5,337 nt of DNA, from assembly GCA_016209585.1 (NCBI GenBank), contig JACQVU010000242.1, positions 1 through 5,337 of the forward strand, in the 5' to 3' direction. The translations under genes and the position numbers were made by a program. Under the pieces are notes generated by a model. That model searched no databases, had not been told where the DNA came from, and saw only the letters and a list, made by a program, of their open reading frames with translations. Origin of the DNA: Planctomycetota bacterium. Its GTDB lineage: Bacteria; Planctomycetota; UBA8742; JACQVU01. Positions 4,733-5,337 of this stretch are shown one piece after another; the stretch's first letter is position 1; each line of letters begins with the position of its first letter.

Positions 4733-4930
4733 ATGAGCGCGGACGGCGTGTTTCTCAAAGAGGTTCTGCGTGGGCAGGTGCTGGCCGAGGAGAAGCGGTA
4801 CGCGGAGGCGCTGGAAACCTGGCGCCAGGCCGCTGCCGACCCCGGCCTCGACGCCGCCCAGCGGGCTTACCTTGAGGCGCTCATCGCCGTGCTGCGCCCG
4901 GCCGCGGAAGCGGGCGCGACCGCTTCCTAG
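4733..4930 (+). CDS. Small TPR-like helical protein
   Basis: This 65-residue frame begins MSADGVFLKEVLRGQVLAEE and contains one segment resembling a tetratricopeptide repeat: LAEEKRYAEALETWRQAAADPG (about 17-38), with the Tyr, Ala, Trp, Ala and Pro spacing of a helix-turn-helix TPR unit. A second helix follows (AQRAYLEALIAVL, about 42-54), then an Ala-rich tail. Such single units usually mediate protein contacts. ATG at 4718 in the same frame would add MRCDA; neither start has a clear ribosome binding site. The frame stays open upstream to 4595, but that part looks non-coding and contains the candidate promoter at 4634-4662. A link with the chaperonin is only positional. Confidence 0.55.
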   Translation: MSADGVFLKEVLRGQVLAEEKRYAEALETWRQAAADPGLDAAQRAYLEALIAVLRPAAEAGATAS

Positions 4931-5056
4931 TAAGGCTCTCAAACATGGCTAGACAGGACGTACAGGATTTTTCGTTTCCGCTTTGTTATCCCGTCCATCC
5001 TGCTCATCCATGTGAATAACACGGAATAGCACGGCACAGCACAAGACGCTCCTCCC
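4931..5056. other. Repeat-rich intergenic spacer
   Basis: This gap between the TPR-like gene and the last gene has no coding frame of note. It holds the ACAGGA-type inverted repeat (4953-5003) and then a run of related short words, AACACGGAATAGCACGGCAC followed by AGCACAAG (5018-5045), with several spaced CAC(GG) units. Its composition is less GC-rich than the genes. The pattern fits dispersed repeat debris plus a transcript end. No promoter for the downstream gene could be picked out. Confidence 0.5.
4953..5003. repeat. ACAGGA-type imperfect inverted repeat, possible terminator hairpin
   Basis: The left arm ACAGGACGTACAGGAT (4953-4968), itself two ACAGGA units 3 bases apart, pairs at 12 of 16 positions with ATCCCGTCCATCCTGC (4988-5003), leaving a 19-base loop. 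Elements built from ACAGGAT words are, from memory, widespread between genes in Planctomycetota and other environmental bacteria. Lying 22 bases past the TPR-like gene stop, the hairpin could end transcription, but no T-run follows the right arm. Confidence 0.5.
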
Positions 5057-5337
5057 GTGGCAACCGGAACCAGCACCACAACCCCTTCGCAGCGGCTCTC
5101 CTCCCCGCACCTGGCGCTGTTGCTGGACCTCGTGAAGGTTCACCTCACCCACCAGCAGGGCGTGCCGGGCTACCGGGCGCTCTCCACCCTGCTCCTGCGC
5201 GACGACCTCCCCCCCGCCAGCCGCGAGAGGCTGGTGCGGCTGCGGGAGCGTGTGACGTTGCCGCCGGAGGCGCAGGCTGACCCGGACGGGTACATGCGGC
5301 GGGTGCTGGACGACATTTTGAACCCCGACGGCACCTA
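5057..5337 (+). CDS. Unrecognised protein, N-terminal part (runs off right edge)
   Basis: GTG at 5057 opens a frame of 93 codons plus two bases that is still open at the window end. An in-frame TAG at 5027-5029 limits the start, and no ATG lies between, so GTG 5057 is the most likely start although no ribosome binding site is clear. The first 15 residues are Thr/Ser-rich; then come amphipathic helices (about 18-35 LALLLDLVKVHL and 40-75 YRALSTLLLRDDLPPASRERLVRLRERV) with many Arg and Leu. The motif PPEAQADPDGYMRRVLDDIL follows at 78-87 and beyond. High GC at third codon positions supports coding. I do not recognise the family, and no signal peptide or membrane segment is visible. Confidence 0.6.
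   Translation, partial: MATGTSTTTPSQRLSSPHLALLLDLVKVHLTHQQGVPGYRALSTLLLRDDLPPASRERLVRLRERVTLPPEAQADPDGYMRRVLDDILNPDGT

Noticed and set aside
4595..4941. Direct repeat GTGAGGCTCTCA / GTAAGGCTCTCA at two gene ends as a functional element
   Set aside because: One 12-base pair with a mismatch is near what chance allows in a window of this size; it is recorded only as part of the short inverted repeat entry.

Overview
The window looks like a GC-rich bacterial chromosome. The GroEL sequence (an N-terminus of the MAKQIAYDQDAR type, then the TVTKDGVTVAKEIEL and VASKTNDVAGDGTTTAT blocks), the weak or variable ribosome binding sites and the dispersed palindromic repeats all fit Planctomycetota, possibly a Phycisphaerae-like member. 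This assignment rests on remembered family resemblance, not on a search. No tRNA, rRNA, CRISPR array or intact mobile element was seen.

Layout. (1) Positions 1-1127, minus strand: the 5' 375 codons of a protein with two cyclic-nucleotide-binding-type domains. It runs off the left edge, has a good ribosome binding site, and has a candidate sigma-70-type promoter at 1229-1258. (2) Positions 1128-1873 carry no intact gene. They hold a pair of near-perfect palindromes (1285-1339), a short SEVEG-type repeat (1368-1384), the N-terminal remnant of an IS1380-type transposase on the minus strand (1382-1480), several short inverted repeats, a 17-codon mini-ORF with a good ribosome binding site, and an AT-rich control region at 1742-1802. 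(3) Positions 1874-4349, plus strand: a stand-alone response-regulator receiver gene, groES and groEL, with gaps of 24 and 61 bp, probably one operon. (4) Positions 4346-4930: two small genes, one encoding a very basic protein whose start overlaps the groEL stop, the other a 65-residue TPR-like protein with its own candidate promoter. (5) Positions 4931-5056: a repeat-rich spacer with an imperfect hairpin. (6) Positions 5057-5337: the start of an unrecognised gene that leaves the window on the right.

How the parts may work together. GroES and GroEL form the folding chamber. The receiver gene directly upstream, behind an AT-rich inverted repeat that is not CIRCE and sits next to an extended -10 box, suggests chaperonin expression tied to a phosphorelay or to a non-HrcA repressor; this is inference. 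GroEL itself is unusual: it lacks the GGM tail, and both residues of the E. coli E409-R501 contact are changed (G409, T501), while the neighbouring E408-K498 pair is kept. I see no clear evidence of a wholly new system. The most promising leads are the receiver-groESL arrangement with its operator and the paired changes in GroEL.
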